This document shows, piece by piece, positions 48,001 through 59,974 of a DNA stretch of 64,000 nucleotides (position 1 is its first letter; the number at the start of each line of letters is the position of its first letter). The stretch is from positions 186,001 through 250,000 of the forward strand of contig NZ_FYEB01000001.1 of NCBI RefSeq assembly GCF_900187445.1, written 5' to 3'. Both the position numbers and the translations under genes were made by a program. This DNA comes from Pseudomonas sp. Irchel s3b2 (GTDB lineage Bacteria > Pseudomonadota > Gammaproteobacteria > Pseudomonadales > Pseudomonadaceae). The notes beneath the pieces are model-generated. The model saw nothing but the letters and a program-made list of their open reading frames with translations, did not search any database and had not been told where the DNA came from.

Positions 48001-49692
48001 CTCCCATTGTCCTTCGCTTAAACGTACGGGAATCGGACCCGTGAAGGCATGAGGATTGGCCGGATCGATGATTGCCCAGTAACTGCGCCCGTTGGGATCG
48101 TTCACATAGCGTACGTAATAAGCGCTGTCGTTGAGCTTGATAGCCCTCAAAGGATTGGAATCGAGCCGGTACGTGCCTTGAAATTGACCCGGTTCACGTT
48201 CCAGTCTGTCCTCGTTGAGTGGCTCATTGAGTTTGTAGGCGTCCGGCACCTGCTCGTTTGGTGGGTTGGTGGCCGGTTTCGCGATTTCGAGTTCGGTCAC
48301 CGGGCTGGTCCCTTCGGCCGATTGCGTCGATTCAATCAGGTCGGCCATTTCCGCCGCTTCGGCGGCATCGACCTCGGGGCCGATTTCTGTCAGCGAGCCG
48401 GGGCCCTTCAGGACGAGCAGGTTGAACAGCAAATCAATGCTACTGAGCACGGCGCCAAGAATACCGGCCTTGCGCTCTTCGGCCGTTTTTGCGTTGACCG
48501 CCTGATCGATGTTCAAGCCCATGTTGGCGATGCTGGCACCGACCACTGGCAGTGCGACCGGCCAGCCGACAACGGCCATCGGACCGAACACTTTCACACC
48601 GGCGCTGAGGTAACCGATCCAGAGTTTTTTGCGTAGATCGCCATTGGAGGTCAACGACAGCTTGGCTTCGTCGAACATCGCGTCTTTGCTCGAGTCGCGC
48701 ATCCAACTGAATGCGTCGCCGTGAATGACCTGGTTTTTCTGGTTGATCAGGTGATGGTCGTACTTGCCCCAGGTGCTGACCAGCCGATTCATGATATCGG
48801 TGATGTTCTCGGCGACAGACTGCCGATCGGTCAGGGAGAAGTGCGTCATGAATGCCTGACGCGCAGCCTCCGCGTTCATCCGTTGCAACATCCACCAGTG
48901 CATGTCCGTGGCGGTTTCCAACACCTGGAACGCATCGGTTTCACCGGGCAGGTAGACGATTTGCCGACCTTTGGGGGCTACGATTCGCAGAATGTTGGTA
49001 GCGACATAGCCATCGACATCAAGGGTGCGGACCCGCATTTGTGTATCAGGGTGTTCCGATTGCAGCTGCTGCAGGCTGATCGGCCAGGTCATCGGTCCCA
49101 TGACGGCGTCTACGACGAGATTGAAATCGTCGTCGCTCAACTGGTGTTTATCCCTTGCCTGCACCGCCTTGTTCAGGAAATCGCACTTGGCCAAGGTGCG
49201 GAAGTCGGTGCCCGAATTGTTCCAGAAGGCCGTCAGTCGATCGGTGTACAGCGAACTGAAATCAATGCTCCAGAAGTCCTTCAGCACCTCGTTGCCATGC
49301 AGGCGCACTTCGTTGGTTTCATCGAAAGTGCCAGCATCCGGGCCGACGCTATAGAAACCCGCGTACAGGTCGAGCAGGTCGGTGTTGTCCTGGTCGGTGG
49401 CACGAAAACGCTGGATTACCAGTTGTGTCAGGGTCAGGGAGGAGGTCGGCTTGTCATCGACATGCTCCCAACCGGTGAAGGTTTTCGAGCTGCTTTGGGC
49501 TGCCTGGAAGCGATGGAAGTACACATGATCCGGATCGAGGCCGGTGATGCCGTACTTCTTCAGTAAATCGCCGGCGACTTCGTGAGCCGTATCCTTCAAG
49601 CCGGGGCAGGTCTGGATGACGGTGGTGGCGATGGCCTTGAGTACGGCCTTGTCGGCGGCGTTGGGCAGCGGGCGTGTTTCTGTTGAGTTCAT
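45097..49692 (-). CDS. Dermonecrotic-toxin-like protein with duplicated TIKI/ChaN-type domains
   Basis: The 1531-residue protein has an N-terminal region (about 1-350) like the DUF6543 'dermonecrotic toxin' domain of pseudomonads, then a hydrophobic helical segment (about 360-430). Two tandem copies of a ~540-residue unit follow (about 485-1030 and 1030-1531). Each has a beta-rich module (GTYRLDSNPLRAIKLNDSAY / GIYRLDSDPSTAIMLNDTAY) and an alpha/beta domain of the PMT/TIKI/ChaN/erythromycin-esterase type. Copy 2 keeps GESHGDIGS (Glu1230, His1232), LYMEHLL (Glu1259, His1260) and GNSHSNTF (His1379). In copy 1 these are GERYGSIGS, LYLQELL and NQENMTTF, so it is probably inactive. No signal peptide or nearby secretion or immunity gene is seen. 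Function as a secreted toxin is inferred from the family. Confidence 0.75.
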   Translation of the reverse strand: MNSTETRPLPNAADKAVLKAIATTVIQTCPGLKDTAHEVAGDLLKKYGITGLDPDHVYFHRFQAAQSSSKTFTGWEHVDDKPTSSLTLTQLVIQRFRATDQDNTDLLDLYAGFYSVGPDAGTFDETNEVRLHGNEVLKDFWSIDFSSLYTDRLTAFWNNSGTDFRTLAKCDFLNKAVQARDKHQLSDDDFNLVVDAVMGPMTWPISLQQLQSEHPDTQMRVRTLDVDGYVATNILRIVAPKGRQIVYLPGETDAFQVLETATDMHWWMLQRMNAEAARQAFMTHFSLTDRQSVAENITDIMNRLVSTWGKYDHHLINQKNQVIHGDAFSWMRDSSKDAMFDEAKLSLTSNGDLRKKLWIGYLSAGVKVFGPMAVVGWPVALPVVGASIANMGLNIDQAVNAKTAEERKAGILGAVLSSIDLLFNLLVLKGPGSLTEIGPEVDAAEAAEMADLIESTQSAEGTSPVTELEIAKPATNPPNEQVPDAYKLNEPLNEDRLEREPGQFQGTYRLDSNPLRAIKLNDSAYYVRYVNDPNGRSYWAIIDPANPHAFTGPIPVRLSEGQWEIVPRLGLKGGMDVPPASAGAASEPTVAAWARVPGVHVAGLEAPDMRELALGGADLHGAPGSDTVREFEWAHQEPRRILVRDARTWYEVNPPVPRIPVSTAQPIETPGELLEMAFANKPGLIVGERYGSIGSKQFLIENMPALAQRGVRTLYLQELLANLNQLDLDTFARTGEMPEELENYLKKLDIKAGNDPDGRFNLQALVKAANDQRIRVQAIDMSITYNIGDTPLTRHPDDQMARSFFASEVIHANQYFKGTAKWVALVNQENMTTFRGYRGISEQTDALSLRIDDVPPGHVQPISVDPGLAVEYADYPGSPVDEAVPGQTDPDGIQALIKGDWRVQMQTPWAYRSLQALKSLLSEPGMFTFQRYRSSILVVYRDADYRMADSVLRSTPGGRLNLDTPLAPAFESMTVDNLDELKRALIARGMRPMGWSELSDTEALAAALGDELTPTLAQLPQGPRVPENWQANELLEGTTPVSEPGKYQGIYRLDSDPSTAIMLNDTAYYVRFQEDANDVGHWAIVDPQRPSSFAGSIPVRLNAEGEWETMPRYGLKGGGKPSAPAGSSTAVVPLPASEYDVPPRLRPHLEEGASGLAGYSMRDAYDGVKAFDPYRDFKAIRKRLYHDATEFFKNPALPPKPPTPAFEPSASSAQVIKKIFENARGLVIGESHGDIGSKEFLIENMSVLAEHNVKTLYMEHLLTDFHQAALDSFTQTGAMPKELETYLKALDAGHMTDPLERYTFLELVKAAKKQRIHVQAIDSMASYRVNGMEITSGQTYISDATARQKMMNYFARTIIRTDQAVRGAHKWVALMGNSHSNTFQGVAGVSELEEGIGIRVEDVMEGQSKGIAVDPGKTLPTGEGNETAWVKGDLRLQMESPWVAKTTPEIETLLTRPGMYTLKQEPTGTYLMHRGRDNAVVRTLIETDDSLYFIERPRWPSVNGKRFANLKLLLKALDDMNMTLAGWSKPL

Positions 49693-49795
49693 GCTCTCTA
49701 TCCTTGAAAAACGAGGTGTCGAGGATGACTCGTTCGTTCAAGCAACACGCACTACATAGTTATGCCCACTTGCGATTCCGTATCGTGTAGAAGTG

Positions 49796-50500
49796 TCAGC
49801 GCCGCGCCACATCCGAAAAGTAGAATTTATCCAGAGTATGCCGCGATTCGGTGTACTCGAACTGCCTCCCATCCTGCAAAAACGTCTGGTTACTGACCAC
49901 AATCACATGGCTCTGACCATCGAGGTCCAGATGTTGCTGGTCGTCCTTGCTACGGGGCACCGCTTCGATGGTGCGCTGGGCGTAGGCGATTTGCAGTTGC
50001 AGGGTCTGTTCGATGAAGGCGTAGATCGAGTGTTCGGCGATGTCGCGGGACAGGCCGGGAATCACGTCGCTGACGAAATGGTTGATGTCGAGGATCACGC
50101 GTTTACCGTCGATCCGCCGCACGCGCTTGATCCGGGTGATCAGGCTACCTTCTGCCGCCTTGATGTGTTCCAGCAGCGGACCTTCTAGGGGGATTTGTGT
50201 GAACTCGACCACCTCAGTGCTGACGTCGTTGCCCAGTCGCGGGTAGGTTTCCTGGAAGCTGACGATGCCGCCGAGCTGAAATTCGATCGGGTTGGTCGAC
50301 AGCACGAAGGTGCCTTTGCCGTGGACTTTCTGGGCGAAACCGCGCTCCTGCAATTGCTCGATGGCCTTGCGCACGGTGCCGCGACTGGCCTGATAGCTGT
50401 CCATCAGTTCGGTTTCGGAAGGCAGTCGTGCGCCGCGTTCCAGACGTTCGGTCGTGATGCTGGCAAGCAGATCGCTATAGATCTGGTTGTATTTACTCAT
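49796..50500 (-). CDS. treR: Trehalose operon repressor TreR (GntR/HutC family)
   Basis: The 234-residue regulator has an N-terminal GntR winged helix (LPSETELMDSYQASRGTVRKAI) and a UTRA effector domain (about 90-230), which in TreR binds trehalose-6-phosphate. The start MSKYNQIYSDLLASITTERL is chosen; an upstream in-frame extension runs to the operator region. It is divergent from treP, with twin palindromic operators between them. The toxin-like gene follows on the same strand 103 bp downstream. Confidence 0.93.
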   Translation of the reverse strand: MSKYNQIYSDLLASITTERLERGARLPSETELMDSYQASRGTVRKAIEQLQERGFAQKVHGKGTFVLSTNPIEFQLGGIVSFQETYPRLGNDVSTEVVEFTQIPLEGPLLEHIKAAEGSLITRIKRVRRIDGKRVILDINHFVSDVIPGLSRDIAEHSIYAFIEQTLQLQIAYAQRTIEAVPRSKDDQQHLDLDGQSHVIVVSNQTFLQDGRQFEYTESRHTLDKFYFSDVARR

Positions 50501-50640
50501 GGGGATGGCTCTATGCCGCGCTGTGCTCAAGGTTTTGAACCTTAAGGGCAGGGTAGGGGTTTGTCCATGTGGCTTTAGGTTTCTTTGACTTCGGAGGTAG
50601 GAAATGTCGCCGCCTGTCGGGTTCAGGGTAAACAAATCAA

Positions 50641-50687
50641 ACTCGTCTGTACGAGTTGTTGCAATAACTCGTACAGACGAGTACTTT
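50641..50687. promoter_or_regulatory. Twin TreR-type operators overlapping the treP promoter
   Basis: ACTCGTCTGTACGAGT (50641-50656) and ACTCGTACAGACGAGT (50667-50682) are each palindromic and together form a perfect 17-bp inverted repeat around an 8-bp centre. Between and beyond them are a possible -35 TTGCAA (50659-50664) and -10 TACTTT (50682-50687) at 17-bp spacing. A repressor bound here would cover the treP promoter and could also control treR. Confidence 0.75.
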
Positions 50688-50705
50688 TCGCTTCGGCATG
50701 CTGCC

Positions 50706-50713
50706 AATAACAA
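50706..50713 (+). promoter_or_regulatory. AAnAAnAA motif (candidate Hfq/Crc target) upstream of treP
   Basis: AATAACAA, followed by further A residues, lies 24 nt before the treP start, between the promoter and the ribosome-binding site. It matches the catabolite-activity motif bound by Hfq/Crc in Pseudomonas. Confidence 0.45.
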
Positions 50714-50736
50714 AAAACTACAGCGGATGAACAAGC

Positions 50737-52179
50737 ATGAGCCATGACTATCCGAACATCGTCACTGAGCTGCTGCACAGCCTCGGTGGCAGCGACAACC
50801 TCGAGCAGGCTGCGCATTGCGTCACACGGTTGCGCCTGGCCCTCAAGGACCCGAGCCTGGTCGACAGCGCCACGCTGAACCAGATCGATCTGGTCAAAGG
50901 TTCGTTCTATACCGGCGGCCTGTTCCAGGTGGTCATCGGCCCCGGCGAAGTGGAAAAGGTTTACGCTGAGCTGCGCCGGCAAACCGGTCTCGTCGCCTCG
51001 ACCATCGCCGACGTCAAACAGAAAAGCGCCGACAAGATCCACCCGATGCAGCGATTGGTGCGGGTGTTTTCCGACGTGTTCATGCCAATCCTCCCGGCGC
51101 TGATCATTGCCGGCCTGTTGATGGGCATCAACAACCTGATCGGCGCCAAGGGCATGTTCATCGAGGGCAAGACCTTGCTGGACGCCTACCCGAAGCTTGA
51201 CGGGCTCTGGAGCCTGATCAACTTGATGGCCAACACTTCCTTCGTGTTCCTTCCGGCATTGGTGGGCTGGTCGGCGGCCAAGCGCTTTGGCGGCAGCGAA
51301 ATCCTCGGCATTGTGCTTGGCCTGATGCTGGTGCACCCGGACCTGCTCAACGCTTGGAACTACGGCAAAGCGGTGGCGGGGCTGGAGGGGCAGAGCCTGC
51401 CGTACTTCGACATCCTTGGTATGTTTCAGATCGAAAAGGTCGGTTATCAGGGGCAAATCCTGCCGATCCTGCTGGCGGCCTACGTGATGAGCGTCATCGA
51501 AAAGTGGCTGCGGGCGCGAGTGCCTAATGCCGTGCAATTGCTGGTAGTACCGATCACCACCATCGTCGTCACAGGTGTGCTGGCGCTGGCAGTGATTGGC
51601 CCGGTGACCCGCCATCTGGGGATTCTCATTACCGAAGGCGTGGTTACCCTGTTCGATCTGGCGCCCATGGTCGGCGGCGCGATTTTCGGCCTGCTCTACG
51701 CACCGCTGGTGATCACCGGCATGCACCACATGTTTCTTGCGGTCGACCTGCAACTGATCTCCACCCAGGGCGGTACCTTCATCTGGCCGATGATCGTCAT
51801 GTCCAACCTCGCCCAAGGCAGCGCGGCACTGGCGGTGTTCTACATGACCCGCAGTGTGCGAGACAAAAGCATGGCCTCGACCTCAGCGATTTCTGCCTAC
51901 TTCGGCATCACCGAACCGGCCATGTTCGGGGTCAACCTGCGCTACAAGTTTCCGTTCTATGCGGCCCTGATCGGCTCGGCGCTGGGCTGCATTTTCCTGT
52001 CGCTGAACAAGGTCCAGGCTTCGGCGATCGGCGTCGGTGGGTTGCCCGGTTTCATCTCGATCATTCCACAGTTCATTCCGATGTTCGTGGTCGGGATGGT
52101 GATTGCCATGGTCGTGCCGTTTGTTCTGACCTGCGGGTTGAGCATGAGGATTGTCCGACCGGGTTATCGGGTCGCCTGA
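50737..52179 (+). CDS. treP: PTS trehalose-specific EIIBC component
   Basis: The 480-residue permease takes up trehalose and phosphorylates it to trehalose-6-phosphate. The EIIB domain is at the N terminus with phospho-acceptor Cys28 in AAHCVTRLRLALKD. The EIIC domain (about 105-475) has ten or so helices and the substrate motif YFGITEPAMFGVNLRYKFPF. There is no fused EIIA; that function is supplied by the downstream EIIA-HPr-EI gene. Length matches E. coli TreB (473). Confidence 0.95.
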   Translation: MSHDYPNIVTELLHSLGGSDNLEQAAHCVTRLRLALKDPSLVDSATLNQIDLVKGSFYTGGLFQVVIGPGEVEKVYAELRRQTGLVASTIADVKQKSADKIHPMQRLVRVFSDVFMPILPALIIAGLLMGINNLIGAKGMFIEGKTLLDAYPKLDGLWSLINLMANTSFVFLPALVGWSAAKRFGGSEILGIVLGLMLVHPDLLNAWNYGKAVAGLEGQSLPYFDILGMFQIEKVGYQGQILPILLAAYVMSVIEKWLRARVPNAVQLLVVPITTIVVTGVLALAVIGPVTRHLGILITEGVVTLFDLAPMVGGAIFGLLYAPLVITGMHHMFLAVDLQLISTQGGTFIWPMIVMSNLAQGSAALAVFYMTRSVRDKSMASTSAISAYFGITEPAMFGVNLRYKFPFYAALIGSALGCIFLSLNKVQASAIGVGGLPGFISIIPQFIPMFVVGMVIAMVVPFVLTCGLSMRIVRPGYRVA

Positions 52180-52188
52180 CAGATTGCA

Positions 52189-52254
52189 TTCGCGGGCAAG
52201 CCTCGCTCCTACATTTGGACGCGAAACCCTGTAGGAGCGAGGCTTGCCCGCGAA
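52189..52254. repeat. REP-type inverted pair (family A)
   Basis: TTCGCGGGCAAGCCTCGCTC and inverted GTAGGAGCGAGGCTTGCCCG lie inside the tre operon between treP and treC. The hairpin may stabilise the upstream mRNA segment. Confidence 0.9.
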
Positions 52255-52298
52255 GAGGCCCCCAAGGCCAGTACAAAACTTACTGAAGGAATCCCGCC

Positions 52299-53948
52299 AT
52301 GCAAGACTGGCAACGTTCGGTGATCTACCAGATCTACCCGAAGAGTTTTCACAGCCACGCCGGCAACCCCACGGGGGATTTGCTCGGCGTCGTGGCCAAG
52401 CTCGACTACCTGCACTGGCTGGGTGTCGATTGCCTGTGGATCACGCCGTTCCTGCGTTCGCCCCAGCGCGACAACGGTTACGACATCAGCGACTACTACG
52501 CCATCGACCCGAGCTACGGGACCATGGCCGACTGCGAGTTGCTGATCGCCGAGGCCGGCAAGCGCGGGATCAAGTTGATGCTCGACATCGTGGTCAATCA
52601 CACCTCGATCGAACACACCTGGTTTCAGCAGGCCCGCAGCAGCCTCGATAACCCTTACCGCGATTTCTACATCTGGCGCGACCAGCCGAACAACTGGGAA
52701 TCCAAGTTCGGCGGTTCGGCCTGGGAGTACGAGGCCCAAACCGGTCAGTACTACCTGCACTTGTTCGACCACACGCAGGCCGACCTGAACTGGGACAACC
52801 CCCAGGTACGCGCCGAAGTCTTCAAGATGATGCGTTTCTGGCGCGACAAGGGTGTGGGCGGTTTCCGACTGGACGTGATCAACCTGATCTCCAAACCGGC
52901 GGACTTCCCCGAGGACAACAGCGACGGTCGGCGCTTCTACACCGACGGCCCGAACGTCCACGAATACCTGCAGCAGATGCACCGTGAGGTGTTCGAAGGC
53001 CATGACCTGATCAACGTCGGCGAGATGTCGTCCACCAGCCTGGAACACTGCATACGCTACTCGCGGCCGGAGTCGAAAGAACTGTCGATGACCTTCAACT
53101 TTCATCACTTGAAGGTGGATTACCCGAACCTGCAAAAGTGGGTTCGCGCCGATTTCGATTTCCTCGCACTCAAGCGCATCCTCTCCGATTGGCAAACCGG
53201 GATGCAGGCTGGCGGCGGCTGGAACGCGTTGTTCTGGTGTAATCACGACCAGCCGCGGGTGGTCTCGCGTTTTGGTCACGACGGTGAGCATCGGGTGGTG
53301 TCGGCGAAGATGCTCGGCACGGCGCTGCATTTCCTGCAGGGCACGCCGTTCGTGTACCAGGGGGAAGAACTGGGCATGACCAATCCGGGCTTCGATCACA
53401 TTGATCAATACCGCGATGTCGAAACCCTGAACATCTTCCGGCTCAAGCGCGAGGCTGGTAGCAGCGATGCCGACAACATGGCGGCGATCATGCAGAAGTC
53501 CCGGGACAACAGTCGCACACCGATGCACTGGAACGCCGAGCCGAACGCCGGTTTCAGCGCTGCCGAACCCTGGATCGGCGTGCCGGCCAACGCGGCGCAG
53601 ATCAACGTCGCTCATCAACTCGACGACCCGGATTCGGTGCTGCATCACTACCGTCAACTGATTGCCCTGCGCCGCAGTGAAACGCTGATGTCCGACGGCG
53701 TGTATCGGCAGTTATTGCCTGAGCACACGAAAATCTGGGCGTACGTGCGTGAAGGCCATGGCGAGCGTTTGCTGGTGCTGAACAACTTCTATGGCGCGCC
53801 GTGCGAAGTCGAACTGCCAGATGACGTGATCAGCGAAGCGATGACTCAACGTCTGGTGATCAGCAACTACCCGGTCTGTCCGCTGCGCAATCAGCAGGTG
53901 TTTTTACGGCCGTTTGAGTCGTTCGTGCTGCACCTGACTAACCACTAG
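52299..53948 (+). CDS. treC: Alpha,alpha-phosphotrehalase (GH13)
   Basis: The 549-residue enzyme hydrolyses trehalose-6-phosphate to glucose and glucose-6-phosphate. GH13 motifs are in order: LDIVVNHTSIEHTWF, GGFRLDVINLIS (nucleophile Asp about 190), INVGEMSS (acid Glu about 242) and FWCNHDQPRVVSRFG (Asp about 315). N terminus WQRSVIYQIYPKSF is typical. It follows treP across a REP pair, completing intake and cleavage. Confidence 0.95.
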   Translation: MQDWQRSVIYQIYPKSFHSHAGNPTGDLLGVVAKLDYLHWLGVDCLWITPFLRSPQRDNGYDISDYYAIDPSYGTMADCELLIAEAGKRGIKLMLDIVVNHTSIEHTWFQQARSSLDNPYRDFYIWRDQPNNWESKFGGSAWEYEAQTGQYYLHLFDHTQADLNWDNPQVRAEVFKMMRFWRDKGVGGFRLDVINLISKPADFPEDNSDGRRFYTDGPNVHEYLQQMHREVFEGHDLINVGEMSSTSLEHCIRYSRPESKELSMTFNFHHLKVDYPNLQKWVRADFDFLALKRILSDWQTGMQAGGGWNALFWCNHDQPRVVSRFGHDGEHRVVSAKMLGTALHFLQGTPFVYQGEELGMTNPGFDHIDQYRDVETLNIFRLKREAGSSDADNMAAIMQKSRDNSRTPMHWNAEPNAGFSAAEPWIGVPANAAQINVAHQLDDPDSVLHHYRQLIALRRSETLMSDGVYRQLLPEHTKIWAYVREGHGERLLVLNNFYGAPCEVELPDDVISEAMTQRLVISNYPVCPLRNQQVFLRPFESFVLHLTNH

Positions 53949-53962
53949 CCCTTAACCAATAA

Positions 53963-55279
<1,317 letters not shown>

Positions 55280-55317
55280 GCGATGCTGTCGGAGCCTCGC
55301 GCTCCATCAGCACTTCA

Positions 55318-55325
55318 AAGAACAA
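55318..55325 (+). promoter_or_regulatory. AAnAAnAA motif (candidate Hfq/Crc target) upstream of the fused PTS gene
   Basis: AAGAACAA, extended by further A residues, lies 17 nt before the ATG and next to the CAGGTGA ribosome-binding site. Confidence 0.4.
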
Positions 55326-55341
55326 AACAGCAGGTGACGTC

Positions 55342-57876
<2,535 letters not shown>

Positions 57877-57878
57877 GC

Positions 57879-58169
57879 ATGTTCGAGAAAATGCAGCGGG
57901 CGTTCTGGAAAGCGTTGACGCCGGATCTGGTGGTGGATGAGCCAAAAGTGGAGGCTCAGCCTGTTTTCGGTTTGGCCGCGAATGTCGTGGCCGCGTTGGG
58001 TGGTGTGGATAACCTCAAGTCGCAGCAGCACGTGGCGTTGACCCGGGTGCGGGTTGAATTGCGAGATATGGCGCGGATGGATCGGCAGGCGTTAACGGCG
58101 GCGGGGGTACCAGGGGTGATGATGCTGGAGGATGGGGTTGTGCATCTGATTACCGGACTTCAGCCATAA
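57879..58169 (+). CDS. Small EIIB-like PTS protein lacking the active cysteine
   Basis: The 96-residue protein resembles a glucose-type EIIB domain (VVAALGGVDNLKSQQ, then TRVRVELRDMARMD and AAGVPGVMMLEDGVVHLITG). In the family the phosphorylated Cys sits just before TRLR; here the segment reads HVALTRVRVEL with Ala at that place and the protein contains no cysteine. It starts 2 bp after the fused PTS gene. It may be a regulatory or structural partner that cannot carry phosphate, or a decaying gene that still has an intact frame. Confidence 0.82.
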   Translation: MFEKMQRAFWKALTPDLVVDEPKVEAQPVFGLAANVVAALGGVDNLKSQQHVALTRVRVELRDMARMDRQALTAAGVPGVMMLEDGVVHLITGLQP

Positions 58170-58251
58170 CCGGACCTTTGTGGCGAGGGGCTTGCCTTGC
58201 GGCAGGCCGTTACCGGCCCGCACACAAAAATCTGACACTCCCCTACACGGT

Positions 58252-58386
58252 GATCGTTCCCACGCTCCGCGTGGGAATGCCTCAAGGGACGCTCCGCGTT
58301 CCAGCCACACCGTCGCTGTCGAGCCAGTCACCGATGTGACGCAGAGCGTCACGGGCTGCATTCCCACGCAGAGCGTGGGAACGATC
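58252..58386. repeat. Intergenic palindromic repeat (family B), expanded copy
   Basis: GATCGTTCCCACGCTCCGCG at the left is mirrored as CGCAGAGCGTGGGAACGATC at the right. The centre is about 30 bp longer than in the other copies (CCAGCCACACCGTCGCTGTC and beyond). A partial REP-like fragment (GGCTTGCCTTGCGGCAGGCC) lies at 58190-58209. No gene is seen in the rest of 58170-58597. Confidence 0.85.
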
Positions 58387-58597
58387 ATTCATCAGGCGCG
58401 GGGGCTTTGCTGGGGATCGATCAGGAAAGAAGTCGAGAAATGTGGAAATGGATGTAGGGGGATCGCTAATTGACGCCAGCCATGATCTGCCTGTGACCAT
58501 CCGCCGCGCTGCCCTTACTGTTTCTCAACCGCAGGTGTATCGTATTCGCCTTTTGCAGGCCCCGTGCCTGTGGCTGATACGTGAGGTAGTTGAGTTC

Positions 58598-59974
58598 ATG
58601 TCCTTTACCCGTCGACAAATACTCGGTGGTCTGGCCGGTCTTGTGGTGGTTGGCGTGGGGGCCGGTGGCGCGTCGCGTTACTGGCTGGGCAAGATGGCCG
58701 ACGCGGATGCCGGCCACGACTATGAGCTGATCGCCGCACCGCTGGACGTCGAACTGGTGACCGGGCACACAACCCAGGCTTGGGCGTTCGGCCCATCGGC
58801 ACCGGGCACTGAATTGCGTGTGCGTCAGGGCGAATGGCTGCGGGTGCGCTTCATCAACCATCTGCCGGTGGCGACCACTATTCACTGGCACGGCATCCGC
58901 CTGCCGCTGGAAATGGACGGCGTGCCCTACGTCTCGCAATTGCCGGTGCTGCCGGGCGAGTACTTCGACTATAAATTCCGCGTACCCGACGCCGGCAGCT
59001 ACTGGTATCACCCGCACGTGAACAGCAGCGAAGAGCTCGGTCGCGGATTGGTCGGCCCGCTGATCATCGAAGAGCGCGAGCCCACCGGTTTCAAATACGA
59101 AAAGACCTTGAGCCTCAAGAGTTGGCACGTCGATGAAGAGGGCGCCTTCGTAGCGTTCAGTATTCCTCGTGAAGCGGCCCGGGGCGGCACGGCGGGGGGG
59201 CTGTCGACCATCAACGGCGTCTCGCAAGCGGTGATCGACTTGCCCGCCGGGCAGGTCACTCGCGTACGCCTGCTCAACCTCGACAACACGCTGACGTACC
59301 GCCTCAACATTCCTGGCGTCGAAGCGCAGATCTACGCATTGGATGGCAATCCCATCGAGCCACGGCCACTGGGCAAGGAATACTGGCTGGGTCCTGGCAT
59401 GCGCATTTGCCTGGCGATCAAGGCACCGCCGGCCGGCGAAGAGTTATCCCTGCGCAATGGCCCGGTACGTCTGGGCACCTTCCGCTCAGTGGCGAACACC
59501 GATGCGCCAACCGAGTGGCCACCGGCGCTGCCCGCCAACCCGGTGGCCGAGCCGGACCTGGCCAATGCCGAGAAACTCAACTTCAATTTTGAATGGGTGG
59601 GCTCGGTGTCGGTCAATGTCGAAAACGGCAAGCCGCCAAGCCTGTGGCAGATCAACGGCAAGGCCTGGGACATCACCGACAAGACCTGCGCCGATCGACC
59701 GATTGCCAAGCTCGAAAAGGGCAAAAGCTATATTTTCGAATTGAAGAACATGACTCAGTATCAACACCCGATCCATTTGCATGGCATGAGCTTCAAGGTC
59801 ATTGCCTCGAACCGGCACAAGGTCATCCCGTACTTCACCGACACCTACCTGTTGGGCAAGAACGAGCGCGCGCAAGTGGCGCTGGTGGCGGATAACCCTG
59901 GGGTCTGGATGTTCCACTGCCATGTGATCGACCACATGGAAACCGGCCTGATGGCCGCCATCGAGGTGGCGTGA
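58598..59974 (+). CDS. Multicopper oxidase
   Basis: The 458-residue exported oxidase has an N-terminal signal with Arg pair and hydrophobic core (MSFTRRQILGGLAGLVVVGV), possibly Tat-dependent. Copper-site motifs are present: TIHWHGIRLPLEMDGV, YWYHPHVNSSEELGRGLVG, HPIHLHGMSF and WMFHCHVIDHMETGLM, giving the T1 Cys, trinuclear histidines and axial Met. Physiological substrate is unknown; copper or phenolic oxidation is typical. It overlaps tadA by one base. Confidence 0.94.
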   Translation: MSFTRRQILGGLAGLVVVGVGAGGASRYWLGKMADADAGHDYELIAAPLDVELVTGHTTQAWAFGPSAPGTELRVRQGEWLRVRFINHLPVATTIHWHGIRLPLEMDGVPYVSQLPVLPGEYFDYKFRVPDAGSYWYHPHVNSSEELGRGLVGPLIIEEREPTGFKYEKTLSLKSWHVDEEGAFVAFSIPREAARGGTAGGLSTINGVSQAVIDLPAGQVTRVRLLNLDNTLTYRLNIPGVEAQIYALDGNPIEPRPLGKEYWLGPGMRICLAIKAPPAGEELSLRNGPVRLGTFRSVANTDAPTEWPPALPANPVAEPDLANAEKLNFNFEWVGSVSVNVENGKPPSLWQINGKAWDITDKTCADRPIAKLEKGKSYIFELKNMTQYQHPIHLHGMSFKVIASNRHKVIPYFTDTYLLGKNERAQVALVADNPGVWMFHCHVIDHMETGLMAAIEVA

